The notes beneath the pieces are model-generated. The model was not told the origin of the DNA and did no database searches. It worked only from the letters and a program-made list of their open reading frames with translations. Shown in pieces: positions 36,701 to 47,648 of a stretch of DNA of 64,000 nt (position 1 is the first letter of the stretch; each line of letters starts with the position of its first letter). The DNA comes from Areca catechu (taxonomy: Eukaryota > Streptophyta > Magnoliopsida > Arecales > Arecaceae). The position numbers and the translations under genes were made by a program. The stretch lies in the NCBI GenBank assembly GCA_021397845.1, contig CM038046.1, positions 2,709,001 to 2,773,000 on the forward strand, written 5' to 3'.

Positions 36701-36930
36701 TGTGCCTGTCAACAGAACTACTTTGCCGATTTTGATGGTTCGACACTAATATTTTATTTTATTTTATTTATTATTATTTTTTTCTCCTTCTTGGGTCTCG
36801 ACCCGTACAACTACAGAAGAAACAGTAACATTTCATCTATGGTTACATTAGCTAGAAGGCTTAAGAATTGAAAGACAAAAAAGCCAAGGCTGTTCTTCTA
36901 TCCTGCATCATCGAAATTCTTTTGATTTTA

Positions 36931-37050
36931 GATTTTGTTTGGGTAGGTGAAGAAGTTAGACCTGATGAAAAATAAATAAGGAAGATTTCAGATTTTGTTT
37001 GGGTAGGTGAAGAAGTTAGACCTCATGAAAAATAAATAGGGAAGGCAACT
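36931..37050. repeat. Tandem duplication, 60-bp unit
   Basis: GATTTTGTTTGGGTAGGTGA starts at 36931 and again at 36991. The copies differ at only a few positions. Confidence 0.85.
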
Positions 37051-37553
37051 GGTCTGAGTTTTTACCTATCTAAATCTTAATACTTATTAAATTATTTAAA
37101 TCTAAATTAAATATTATTGAGATTGTTTTTCTATCCAAATTTATTTCAATCAAGTATGGGATAATTTAGATGTATCCGGTCTAAATTTAATTAAATCATA
37201 TTGAATATATTTTTATTTTTGTTAATTTTAAAATCATCTATTATTTTTTAAATTATATATATTTTAAATAAATAAAATTTAATTATATTTTTAGTTCAAC
37301 GGTACTTAATTTCATATTCAATCAAAATAAAATATAAATTATCTTAAGCAAATAAAATTCAATAATACTTGGTTCAATATTTCTGAAGTAAATAGAGATA
37401 TAAATATAATTTAAAAGTATATTTAATTCTAAGTTCCAAGTTCTAAAAAGATTTAATGAATAATTTTTGATTAATATTTATTTGCAACATTATTTTTCAC
37501 CGGATCCGTCTCCAAATAACAAATTATTGCTAATCATGATTGATTATAATAAT
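37051..37553. other. AT-rich DNA, nothing recognised
   Basis: Left flank of the large non-coding LTR element. No open frame or repeat boundary seen. Confidence 0.5.
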
Positions 37554-38297
37554 TGTTGCCGCCTAAATCGCCGTGGCCTGCATCTCTTACGTGGCCTAGG
37601 TGAGTGGACTCCCCGCCAGCATCACCAGGTTCGTCGATCAGAAGCGATCAAGGAGAACATACCCTCCGCCACGGAGCTTGGTGGAGTCGTCGTGCTCGGA
37701 GGGGTCGTTGTAAGGATGAGGGAGGCTTGGAGCCGTGCTGGTCGTCCTGTGGGCCTTTCCGGAGGAGAGAAATCCTTTTCCCCGTCGCTCCTCGCGAGTG
37801 AAGACCTGCAAGATAGGGAAGACCCGGGCCGAGGATTCCGGTAAAGACACTCCGACGATCAAGTCAGTGGGACGATCGAAGGGAACAGAAGACCTCTGAG
37901 GTGGAGAGCCTGGGAAACTCTCCGCTTCCAAAGGGAGATAAAAAATGGAAGATAATGTAAAAATGAAGAGAGTTTGTAATCTCTTACCTCCCCTTACCTC
38001 TTCAGGCTGGTCTTATATAGAAGAGCGGTTCTTGTCGTTTAGGGAGGTATGCTGGTCTTGGTATAGACCTGTGAGGCTAAGATAGGCCCCTGAGGCTTTC
38101 TCTTCTGGGAGGTTCAGAGAGTTGGTGAAGGGCATAGTGCCTTGGATGGGGCACTCTTTCTTGATTAGTGTAAGAAGTGGGCTTGGGAAACCTGAATACA
38201 GACCTTTGTAGGTGACGTGCTACAGGACCCATGTGGATGGGATCCTTGAAAAGCATGTCGGGCCCACGTGGATAGGGTCGAACCGTGCGATGCTCCC
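37554..38297 (-). repeat. LTR of the LARD-like element (3' LTR in element sense)
   Basis: 744 bp, TGTTGCCGCC to GATGCTCCC. It matches 44822-45567 through most of its length. The last base differs from the partner (C here, A there), so the canonical TG/CA border is lost at this end. Confidence 0.85.
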
Positions 38298-38499
38298 GAT
38301 GGTCGAACTGGGCTGAGATGCCGAAGTGCCGAAGTGGACAATGCACTGGACTTTACATGCCAGTTGCCATGCAGACGCACGAACCAAGAGAAGGCCCATA
38401 GAGGCTTTTCATGCATGCCGGTCGAGGCGAGGTGCGAGGCTCCATGTACGTGGGTGCGAACCCACGTGTTGCGAACCAACGCACTGCTCCCGATCAGAC

Positions 38500-39455
38500 C
38501 CGGACTGCAAGAGAGCAGAGCTGGACCGCGGGCGTGCTGGGGCGCGGAGTAGGTGCAGACGGAGCTGGGGCTACTGCGGGCATGCTGCAAGCAGAGGGGC
38601 TCCACGCGGGCGTGCTGCATGCGGAGGGGCTCCACGCGGGCGTGCCGGGGCATGGTGCAGGTGCGGACCTAGCTGGGGATGCCGCAAGCGTGCCGCGGGC
38701 GTGCCGCGGGCATGCTGCGGGTGTGCCGAGCTGGGCTGGATCCGGAGCTGGATCTAGGGCACGACGTCGATGAGCTGGAGCAGGAGTCGCTGAGCTGGAG
38801 CAGTCGGAGCCAGGGCCGGTCTGCTGCTAGCGCACCGTGGGCGTGCCGAACTGGGAGCCGTGCCGGACTTTGCGCGGTCGGTCCAATGCCATGCCGCCAG
38901 AGTCCAACATGCCGAGCTGGTCTGGCATAGGCCGAGGTGGGCGGAGCCTGGCTGCTCTCCCATAGGCAGAGCTGGAGAGGGCAGAGGTGCGCCGTGCGGA
39001 GCAGACCTGGGGTGCTGGCGAGGTCACACGGAGCTGGGCTGCTCTTACGCAGACGGAGCTGGAGAGGGGAGAGGTGCACCGCATGGAGCGGACTTAGGGC
39101 ACGGGCGAGGTCCCCTGCTGCCCCCCACATTGGGTGGAGCCGTGCGGGGTGGAGCCAGAGGAGCAGGACGTCGGGCTGCCCTCCCGCAGTTGGCGTGCCT
39201 CACTGGGGCGAGCAGAGCCAGGGAGCGGGTGCTCGCATCTCCCATGCACGGACCGAGGTGCGGACATGGTGCCGAGCTGGGCGTGGCTGTAGCCGACCTG
39301 GGGCTGACCTCGGCGCAGACTGGGCGCAAAGTAGCAGGACTCCACTCATGGCCAAGGTGGAGGCGAGGTGGAGAAGTACATGGCCGAGATGGGATCGATG
39401 TGGAGAAGTACGCGGCTGAGGTGAGGCCGATGTGGAGAAGTACGTGGCCACGTCA
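38500..39455. repeat. GC-rich mixed minisatellites in the LARD interior
   Basis: Successive short arrays: a 33-36 bp unit containing GGGGCTCCACGCGGGCGTG (about 38580-38660), a 15-bp unit of GCGTGCCGCGG type (about 38690-38725), a roughly 100-bp duplication with AGCTGGAGAGGG and AGAGGTGC (about 38965-39100), and a 35-bp unit with TGGAGAAGTAC (about 39365-39450). Long open frames here are by-products of the GC-rich repeats. Confidence 0.75.
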
Positions 39456-39480
39456 GCCACCAAGGAGGATGTTGCGTTAG

Positions 39481-40099
39481 GGCTGAATGAGTTGGTTACT
39501 ACTGTTACAGATGCCCCTACTCCCTGAGTCCAAAACGTTAATGTTTTAGATAAAGGGAGTATCATTATCCATTTGGCTCCACACCTTAGCAAGCCCTCTA
39601 CTGGTCGCAAGAAGTCACTGAACTTACTGGAGGTTAGCTGTTGGTGTTTTAAGAGCCTAGATAAAGGCATCGAGTCTGGTTGTCCTTTGATGAACAGGGA
39701 GTGGCTTGCAAAATAGAGTTGGAGGTTGTGTTTCTAACACTTACTTGCCCGTAGGTACTTTGACTCAAGGTTAGTTGCATAATGATGGTGCTAGCACTTC
39801 AGTCTGACTCCTCTTTGACCGGATAGAAGGCAGTGCCGTGGAGGAAGGGGTTGGTGAGGTGCACAACTTGGGTGCACACATATATGACCGGACACATGGT
39901 TGGGCTTAGAGCATTCCTCAAAGCTTTTGATGAGGGTGTAGAAGCTGCTGGAAGGCCCGAGGAGCAGGAGCTCAGTCTTGGATAGGAGCTTGATTCCAGC
40001 TTGGCGATTTGAACGCAGGGCTTTAGAAGCTTCATGGCTTTAGATATGGAACTTTCAGCATTTCCCGTTTTGAGGCGTCGAGGTTTTTGATCTTGAAGT
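39481..40099. other. Unique non-coding interior of the LARD-like element
   Basis: About 600 bp without tandem repetition or a convincing frame. It lies between two minisatellite blocks. Confidence 0.5.
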
Positions 40100-41815
40100 G
40101 TTGGGATTTCCGATTTTTAGGTGCCGGGGATTCCGGTCTTTAGGTGCCGGGGATTCCGGGCTTTAGGTGTCGGGGATTCCGGGCTTCCATATAGACTGGA
40201 CTTCAGGATGTTATGCCAGAACTGGGTTCCATTGTGCCGGAACTGGGTTCCGGGCTTTCATCTGGACTGGACTCCAGGATTTTGTACCGGAACTAGGTTC
40301 TGGGCTTTCATCCAGACTGGACTCCGGGATTTTGTGCCAGAACTGGATTCCGATGTGCCAGGACTGGGTTTCGGGCTTTCATCCGGACTGGACTTTGGGA
40401 TTCTGTACCGGAACTGGGTTCTGGGCTTTCATCCGGATTGGACTCTGGGATTTTGTACCGGAACTGGGTTCCATTATGCCGGAACTAGGTCTCGAGCTTT
40501 CATCCGGACTGGACTCCAGGATTTTACACCGGAACGGGATTCCGTTGTGTCGGAACTGGGCTCCGGGCTTTCATCTAGACTGGACTCTGGGATTTTGTGC
40601 CAGAACTGGATTTCGGGCTTTCATCCAGATTGGACTCCGGGATTTTGTACCGGAACTTGGTTTCGTTATGCTGAAACTGGGTTCTAGGCTTTCATCTGGA
40701 CTGGACTCTAGGATTTTGTACCGGAACTGGGTTCCGGGCTTTCATCCGAACTGGACTTCGGGATTTTGTACCGGAACTGGATTTTGTTATGCCGAAACTG
40801 GGTTCCGGACTTTCATCCGGACTGGACTCCGAAATTTTGTACTGGAACTATGTTCTGTTGTGCCAGAACTGGGTTCCGGGCTTTCATCCAGACTGGACTC
40901 TGGGATTTTATATTTGTTGGATCGATGCCCCTAACCATTCTTACAAAAGGAACGTCCCTATTATAAGAGGCCGATTTATCTCTCTTAAACCAGCAGTGCA
41001 GCGACTGGGCACTCGAGTCGACCCCTCTGCCGACCCCTGCAAGAGCTACCCAGGGTACTAAACCTCAAGTCGGCTCGTTGGAGACGAACACCTCAGCACC
41101 AACCAAGGGATGTTGACGTGGTACCAGACCCACCTTACCGGTGGCACCCACATCTCCGTGGGCCCAGACCCTACATCCAGACGAACCACAAGGGTGCAAG
41201 CTGGCCTAGCCAACAATCCCCCCCAGCAAAATGACCGAGTTTTTCCCCCTGCGGAGACTCGAACCCGAGACCTCGGCTCTGATACCAGTTGTTGGATCGA
41301 TGTCCCTAACCATTCTTACAAAAAGAACGTCCCTATTATAAGAGGCCGGTTTATCTTTTTTAAACCAGCAGCGCAGCGACCGGGCACTCGAGTCGACCCC
41401 TCCGCCAACCCCCACAAGAGCTACCCAGGGTACTAAACCTCGAGTCGGCTCGCTGGAGACGAGCACCTCAGCACCAACTAAGGGATGTTGACGTGGCACC
41501 AGACCTGCCTTACCGGTGGCACCCACATCCCCGTGGGCCCAGACCTTACATCCGGACGTACCACGAGGGTGCGAGCTGGCCCAGCCAACAATACTGGAAC
41601 TGGGTTCTGTTGTGCCGGAACTGGGTTCTGGGCTTTCATCCAGACTAGACTCCAGGATTTTATACCGGAACTGGGTTCCAGGCTTTCATCCGGACTGGAC
41701 TTCGGGATTTTGTACCGGAACTGGGTTTCGTTGTGCCGAAACTAGGTTCTGGACTTTTATCCGGACTGGACTCCGAGATTTTGTGCCGAAACTGGGTTTC
41801 GGGCTTACTTCGCCA
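40100..41815. repeat. 50-bp minisatellite, interrupted by the TRIM
   Basis: The unit contains GGGCTTTCATCCGGACTGGA and GGAACTGGGTT. About 50 bp long, it is repeated many times over 40180-40914 and again over 41591-41815, with some units carrying an extra ~20-bp partial copy. Because several units keep an open frame, long false open frames appear. The TRIM inserted at 40915 splits the array. Confidence 0.88.
40915..41590 (-). mobile_element. TRIM, copy 2 (same family as copy 1)
   Basis: A complete 676-bp element: LTRs at 40915-41215 and 41290-41590 (301 bp each, TGTTGG...CCAACA) around a 74-bp interior. The minus-strand interior begins two bases after the LTR with TGGTATCAGAGCC, an exact initiator-Met primer site, followed by GGGTTCGAGTC, and ends with a GCTGGGGGGGAT polypurine tract. 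Flanks are ATATT (40910-40914) and ATACT (41591-41595), a 5-bp target duplication with one change. It is clearly the same family as the copy at 10588-11267 along its whole length. There is no coding capacity. Confidence 0.92.
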
Positions 41816-42590
41816 GACTCGTAGTCGGACGAATGAGCTCCTATAATGATGAAGAGCAAAAATGCACCTAAGAGGAACTTTAGTTATTGACGAAGAATTC
41901 TTATATCCTTCATGAGGTGGCAGAGCTGCTCGTTTGGCATGCTAGGAGGCGAGCAGCAAATGGTCGGATCTCCAAAGCTATCCATGGACATCTCCGGATG
42001 AGAGTCAGGCGGTAGATGCAAGGCTCAGTGAAGAACTTGGCTTCAGCTCGGCTGGATCAAGGGGCATGACTTCAGCTCGGTTTTATTTGACTTCAGCTCG
42101 GCTGAATCAAGAGACTTGACTTCAGCTTGGCTTCATTTGACTTCAGCTCGGCTGAACTAAGGAGCTTGATTTTAGCTCTTAACTTCGCCAGACTTGGAGT
42201 TGGACAGGCGAGTTCCTGTATTTTTGGAGAACAAAGTTGCACCAAAGATGAACTTTAATTATTGAGGAGGGATTCTTACATCCTTCACGAGATGGCAGAG
42301 CCGCTGATTCGCCATGCTAGGAGGCGAGCCATAAACGGTTGGGCCTTTGGAGCTTCCCATGGTGGTTGGCCTTGCGCATCCCAGCGATCGAGAATGTTTA
42401 ATGGTGTTGGTGACGATGGTGTTGAGGAAGCCCTTAGGAGGGGAGCAGGTCAGTGCATGCATTTATTAATTTTGTACCATCCAATGCCCATGTTGTATGG
42501 AGGAACAGGACCACCCTTTGCATTATGTTCGCATGGTGTGGAGGACAAAGTCCCACTCCACAGTCTCGCATGATGTGCGTGAAGTGACTA
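41816..42590. repeat. Diverged duplication of about 380 bp in the LARD interior
   Basis: 41805-41990 and 42180-42365 share the text CTTCGCCAGACT, GATGGCAGAGC-like and CATGCTAGGAGGCGAGC in the same order. Between them lie 40-bp units of CTTCAGCTCGGCTGAATCAA type (about 42030-42175). Non-coding. Confidence 0.7.
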
Positions 42591-42879
42591 GGCCTTCACT
42601 GCTTCCTCCTTTTGAGAATCGTGCTTCGTTCGTTACCTTCCCCAGCCATAGTGGGGGTTAGTCTTCTTCATCTCTAACAGGAGTTTGACCTCAGCAGGGA
42701 GCTTGGTTTAATCAAAGAGCTTGACTTTGGTGAGGAGCTCGGCTTCATTAGGGAGCTTGGTTTCAGCTCTGTTTTATTGAGAAGCTTGATTTCAATAAGA
42801 AACTTGGCCTCATTTCTGCTTCTCTGAGAGGCTTGATTGACTCTTGGCTTGAACACGGAGCTTCGTAAGCTTCTTGGCT

Positions 42880-43690
42880 TTGGTGCGGGACCTCTGGCAT
42901 TTCCCGTGTTGAGGTGCCGGGGTTTCCGGTCTTTGATGTTGGAGAGCTGGGCTCCTGGTGTTGGGGTTTTCGGTCTTGAAGTGCCGGGATTTCCGGCCTT
43001 TAGGTATTGGAGAGCTGGGCTCCTGGTGCCGGGATTTTCGGTCTTGAAGTGCCAGGGTTTCCGGTCTTTAGGTTCCATGGTTTCCGGTTTTTAGGTGCCA
43101 GGGTTTCCTGTCTTTAGGTGCCAGGGTTTCCGGTTTTTAGGTGCTAGGGTTTCCGGTCTTTAGGTGTTGGAGAGCTGGGCTCCTGGTGCCGGGGTTTCTG
43201 GTCTTTAGGTGTCGGAGAGCGTGGGATCCGGGCTTTATGGCCTGAGAGCTGGGCTTCGAGCTTCGGTGTTGGAGAGCTGGGCTCCGAGCTTGATAGCCTG
43301 AGAGCTGGGCTCCGAGCTTGATAGCCTGAGAGCTGGGCTTCAAGCTTCGGTGCCGGAGAGCTAGGCTCCGGACTTGGTGGCCTAAGAGCCGGGCTTCAAG
43401 CTTCGATGCTGGAGAGCTGGGCTCCGGGCTTGATGGCTTGAGAGCTAGGCTCGAGGACTTGGTGCCGGAGAGTCGTGGGATCCGGGCTTTGATGCCTGGG
43501 AGCTAGGCTCGAGGACTTAGTGCCGGAGAGTCGTGGGATCCGGGCTTTGATGCCTGGGAACTAGGCTCGAGGACTTGGTGCCGAAGAGTCGTGGGATCCG
43601 GGCTTTGATGCCTGGGAGCTGGGCTCCAGGACTTGGTGCCGGAGAGTCGTGGGATCCGGGCTTTGGTGCTGGAGAGCATGGGATCCATGC
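42880..43690. repeat. Minisatellites with GAGAGCTGGGCTCC units, including a 58-bp array
   Basis: Loose repeats of GCCGGGGTTTCCGGTCTTTAGG type (42900-43200) pass into GAGAGCTGGGCTCC units (43200-43450). A regular 58-bp array with GCCGGAGAGTCGTGGGATCC follows (about 43451-43690, four units). Confidence 0.85.
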
Positions 43691-43718
43691 TTTATCGCTA
43701 GGAGGGCTTGACTACGGC

Positions 43719-44065
43719 TCAGGGGGCTCGACCTCGAAGAGGCTCAACCTGGTGGAGGGCGTCGACGGCCCGACTCCGGCCCAGGGGGCTCTCGCCTTCG
43801 AGGGGCTCGACCTAGAGGAGGAGGGCAGGGCTTGACTCCTAGGGGGCTCGACCTCGAAGAGACTCAACCTGGCGGACGGCATCGGCGACCCGACTCCAGC
43901 CCAGGGGGCTCTCGCCTTCAAGGTTCTCGACCTGGAGGAGGAGGGCAGGGCTCGACTCCGAGGGGGCTCGTCCTCGAAGAGGCTCAACCTGGCAAAGGGC
44001 ATCGGCAGGGGGCTCTCGCCTTCGAGGGGCTCGACCTGGATGAGGAGGGAAGGGCTCCGGCCTAG
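43719..44065. repeat. 120-bp minisatellite
   Basis: About three units begin AGGGGGCTCG at 43721, 43841 and 43962. Each carries CTCAACCTGGCGG-like and CTCTCGCCTTCGAGG-like text; the third is shortened. Confidence 0.85.
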
Positions 44066-44239
44066 GCATCCTGATCTTGTGGGGTCTTTTCCTGTAGAAC
44101 TGAAACACAGTTTTTCATTGTGTAAATGTAGTAGAGAAGGAGTTACCTGTTGAGCTCCGGTGATATGAATAAATAAAAATATGTTTCTTCCTTGAGTAGG
44201 CAGAGATCAAATTCGTCGGCCGCCCTCTCACGAGAGAAT

Positions 44240-44460
44240 GGGACTCCTTTGCATGGAAGAATAGAACCCGGTTGCATGGGGGACCAAGGCTCATGTTGCA
44301 TGGGAGCATAAGGCTCTTATTGCATGGGAGGAAACTTCGTTGTATGGAAGGAATGAGGCTCCCGTTGCTGTATGGAGGAGATGGAACTCCGTCGTGTGGG
44401 AAGAAAGAGGCTCCCATTGCATGGAGGAGAGCTCCATTGCATGGGAGAGTTGGAAACAAC
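44240..44460. repeat. Irregular ~30-bp repeats with TTGCATGGGAG
   Basis: About seven degenerate units contain TTGCATGG followed by GAGGCTC-like text. They are the last repetitive block before the putative 5' leader of the LARD-like element. Confidence 0.65.
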
Positions 44461-44801
44461 GTTGCACGAATTTCTTCCCTCTCCACGATGGTCAGACCCT
44501 TCCTCCCTCTCTTCTTTTTCTCTTCTTCTCTCTCTCTCTCTCTTTTTTTTTAAAATGGGGCTCCTGGAAGGTGGCATCGCCTGGAGGTGGTTCCATCTTC
44601 GGCTTGCTGCCTGCTGCCCTGTCAAGGGTGGCGATGCACCTTCATAGCTCAGAATTTTTTGGTCAAGGCCACTCCTTGGAGCCTCGAGAGAGAGGAAGAA
44701 GCCCTCATGCCCCCACCCCTGTGCCCCCGGTCTACCCCCCGGGGACTAAGGATAAAGGTGGGAGCTGCTGTCCCACCCTGTTGAGGAGCATTGATTTGGC
44801 C

Positions 44802-44819
44802 CCCTTCCTAGAGCGCCAA
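44802..44819 (-). other. Probable primer-binding site of the LARD-like element
   Basis: The minus strand reads TTTGGCGCTCTAGGAAGG directly after the LTR. A TGGCGC start is common in plant Tat/Athila-type Ty3/gypsy elements, which suggests the likely partner lineage. Confidence 0.55.
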
Positions 44820-44821
44820 AC

Positions 44822-45567
44822 TGTTGCCGCCTAGATCGCCGTGGCCTGCAGCTCTTACGTGGCCTAGGTGAGTGGACTCCCCGTCAGCGTCACCGGGTTC
44901 GTCGATCAGAAGTGATCAAGGGGAACATACCCTCTGCCACGGGGCTTGGTGGAGTCGCCATGCTCGGAGGGGTCATTGTAAGGATGGGGGAGGCTTGGAG
45001 CTGTGATGGTCATCCTGTGGGCCTTTCTAGAGGGGAGAAATCCTTTTCCCCGTCGCTCCTCACGAGTGAAGACCTGCAAGACAGGGGAGACCTGGACCGA
45101 GGATTCCGGCAAAGACACTTCGACGATCAAGTCAGTGGGATGATCGAAGGGAACAGAAGACCTCTGAGGTGGAGAGCTTGGGGAACTCTCCGCTTCTAGA
45201 GGGTGATAAAAAATGGAAGATAATGTAAGAATGAAGATAGTTTGTTATCTCTTACCTCCCCTTACCTCTTCAAGCTGGTCTTATGTAGATGAGCGTCTCT
45301 TGTTGTTTGGGAAGGCGTGTTGGTATTGGTATAGACCTATGAGGCTAGGATAGGCTCGTGAGGCTTCTTCTTTTGGGAGGATTAGAGAGTTGGTGAAGGG
45401 CACAGTGCCTTGGACGGGGCACTCTTTCCTGATTAGTGTAAGGAGTGGCTTGGGAAACCTAAATGCAGACCTTCTTTGCAGGTGGCATGCCACAGGATCC
45501 ATATGGATGGGATCCTTGGAAAGCGTATCAGGCCCACGTGGATAGGGCCGAATCGTGCGATGCTCCA
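44822..45567 (-). repeat. LTR of the LARD-like element (5' LTR in element sense)
   Basis: 746 bp. On the minus strand it begins TGGAGCATCGC and ends GGCGGCAACA, the standard TG...CA form. It is followed on that strand by the probable primer-binding site. Confidence 0.88.
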
Positions 45568-45730
45568 GAAGTGCAAAGATACTTGATTTTTTTTTTTTGG
45601 CATAAAAGAGAAAACTCGTCCAAATTATAGAACTAATTATAGGAAAAAGTGCAAAGAGACTGATGCCAAACAAATCTTTAATTTTAAAATATTTATTGGA
45701 CATTGTTGTAGATTTATTTAATGAACTACA
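45568..45730. other. Short spacer between the LARD-like and copia elements
   Basis: AT-rich. Contains two similar copies of AAGTGCAAAGA (about 45571 and 45649), which may mark an old duplication. Confidence 0.5.
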
Positions 45731-46229
45731 TGTAATAAGTTTACTAAATTTGGGCTAACATTAATTAAATTTTATGGTTTATTAAAATTGAGTTGATTTT
45801 ATGGTCCATGTTGATAAACATATGATGAGCCCAATGTTACGTGATCATTGTTTGGGTTAAGAGCACCTCATTGAGTTGGTGTTGTTGAGATAGCACAGTA
45901 TAGGCCTTAACCCAACTTGACATGTTATGGATAAGTCAGTTATGATGTTTTATTTTATTTGGCTAGGTCCCCTCTCCACTTCCCCTCTATATATATATTT
46001 CATGATAGTTGAGATTTTTATAGTGATTTTTTTCATTGTGAGTCGTCTATTGTAGAAAGATTGGAGAGAATGACTTTGCCTGCGGTGTTCGCATGAGCAT
46101 CGAAACTTATTTTGGGATTATGATGGATACAGGTATGTATCGAAAACTTCTCTTTTATCATATCTACATGTTATTCTGGATTCTAATCTTCTTGATCAAT
46201 CCAAGGGATTATGAAAAACTTTTCCTATA
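45731..46229 (+). repeat. 5' LTR of the copia element
   Basis: Starts TGTAATAAG and ends CCTATA just before the primer-binding site at about 46232-46245. Contains a TATATATATATT stretch near 45990, a plausible TATA region. Confidence 0.82.
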
Positions 46230-46299
46230 TTTGATATCAGAGCCCTAAAATCTATGGAAGATTAGAATCATTATTTTTTCGTGATTTAGATCTGTAAAA

Positions 46300-47648
46300 T
46301 AAATACTTGTGTATCTCAAAATTGATCCTCTTCCCATGCTTTAGATCCCATAAAATAAATATGTAATGTTTTTCTTTCCTTTTTCCTTCCCACCGTTCAT
46401 TCATCTTCCTCCTCGTCGGCATCGATTAGAAGCCGACGGTAGCGAGGAAGGAGCTGTGGAAGGCGGTGGCGGTGATCTATTTCAGATCACAATGAAAAAA
46501 AAGGTGGGATAAAGGAAGAGGGCCGGCGACCGTGGGAGGCTACAGTCGGCCGTTCCTGGTTGGTCTCAACGACTTTGATCTCCTCTCCCGGTTGGTCTCC
46601 ATGATCGGTCACCCCCTTTTCCCCCAGCGGTGGCGATCGGTGAGCCCAGATCTTCGTCGGTTGGCCGAGATCAAAAAAAATTTAGGAAGAAAGAAAAGCC
46701 GAACCGCTGGCCGTCGAACGTGTTTCAATCTCCGGCGACACTACCGGAGTCGTCGATCGGGACTTCTTGGTCGATGGGGTGGCCGTCCCACTGGTCTATG
46801 TGCTGGCGGTGAGTGGGTTTTGTCGGAGACAGCGGCGGGCCAAAGATCCCTCGCTGTTTACGGTGTCATGGGGAAGAAGGCTTGCTGGCGTGTTTTGGGT
46901 TTTAACCCAAAATCCAATAACCAATTATCTCTTTAAAAGAAGAAAGAGAAGGCCATTTTACATTTAGACCCCTAGACTTTCTGATATTATAAATTAGTCC
47001 TTTTATAGTTTAGCCCCTGAAAAATTTATAATTATATATTGGTCCCAAAAAAATGTTGGAGGGGCATGCATGAGTCCTTATAGTTATTTTATCTATGATG
47101 TATATTTTAATTGGAATGCGATAGTATTTGTAAAATGGATCAGTGGATATATGTTGATTAATATCCTATTTGTGATTGATCGTATTGGACATATATATGC
47201 TTTTGATAGTATCCTTTTTGGCTTGGGTATTTATTCCATATATGAATAACTTATGGGTTAGCATAAATATTTATCACCAAAGTGGTTTGTTTATGTCGGT
47301 CCATTGAATTATTCATCATGTAAGGGATATTTTCTGGTTATGACATATAATCGCTTGTCCAAAGGGGGTTATTATGTATTTTAACTAGAAAATATGGCAT
47401 GAAGCATTATGTTGGTAAGATACTTTGGCTTTTAGGGGCATGTCTGTCCAAAGAGGATAGGTTCATGAATGCTAGAATATTTTTTTGATTAGCTTGTGGC
47501 TTCATGTAAAGAGCACTTATACATATTGCATGTTCTGCTCAAAGGAAAATGTGTGATATTGTGTTTGCGCTTTTATTTGTTATTGTGATATGATACTGTT
47601 TGTAGTATGTCCATCAATTAATGTTTTGTATTCCTTATTTTTGATTAT
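46300..47648 (+). other. Long leader of the copia element with a GC-rich island
   Basis: About 1.4 kb separates the primer site from gag. 46380-46960 is GC-rich with CGGTGGCGGTG- and GGCCGGCGACC-like text, unlike the AT-rich remainder. Open frames there have no recognisable domain. It may be a packaging or translation leader, or acquired DNA. Confidence 0.5.

Larger units (their letters stand above)
37554..45567 (-). mobile_element. Non-coding LTR element (LARD-like), rich in minisatellites
   Basis: Two similar direct repeats of about 745 bp, starting TGTTGCCGCC on the plus strand, enclose about 6.5 kb without any recognisable gag or pol. A probable primer-binding site (TTTGGCGCTCTAGGAAGG) follows the right-hand LTR on the minus strand, which sets the orientation. 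The interior is a series of GC-rich minisatellites and contains a TRIM (40915-41590). A large non-coding interior between LTRs fits a large retrotransposon derivative that would need a partner's proteins. No matching 5-bp target duplication is visible (ATAAT left, GAAGT right) and the polypurine tract is not obvious, so a rearranged or recombined copy is possible. Confidence 0.75.

Noticed and set aside
38326..39480. Several long GC-rich open frames on both strands
   Set aside because: They overlap in many frames, as expected of GC-rich repeats with few stop codons. They lie inside the LARD-like element.
40167..40934. 255-codon open frame with repeated GFHPDWT-like motifs
   Set aside because: It lies wholly in a 50-bp minisatellite inside a non-coding LTR element, and other frames of the same array are also open. 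No domain is seen.
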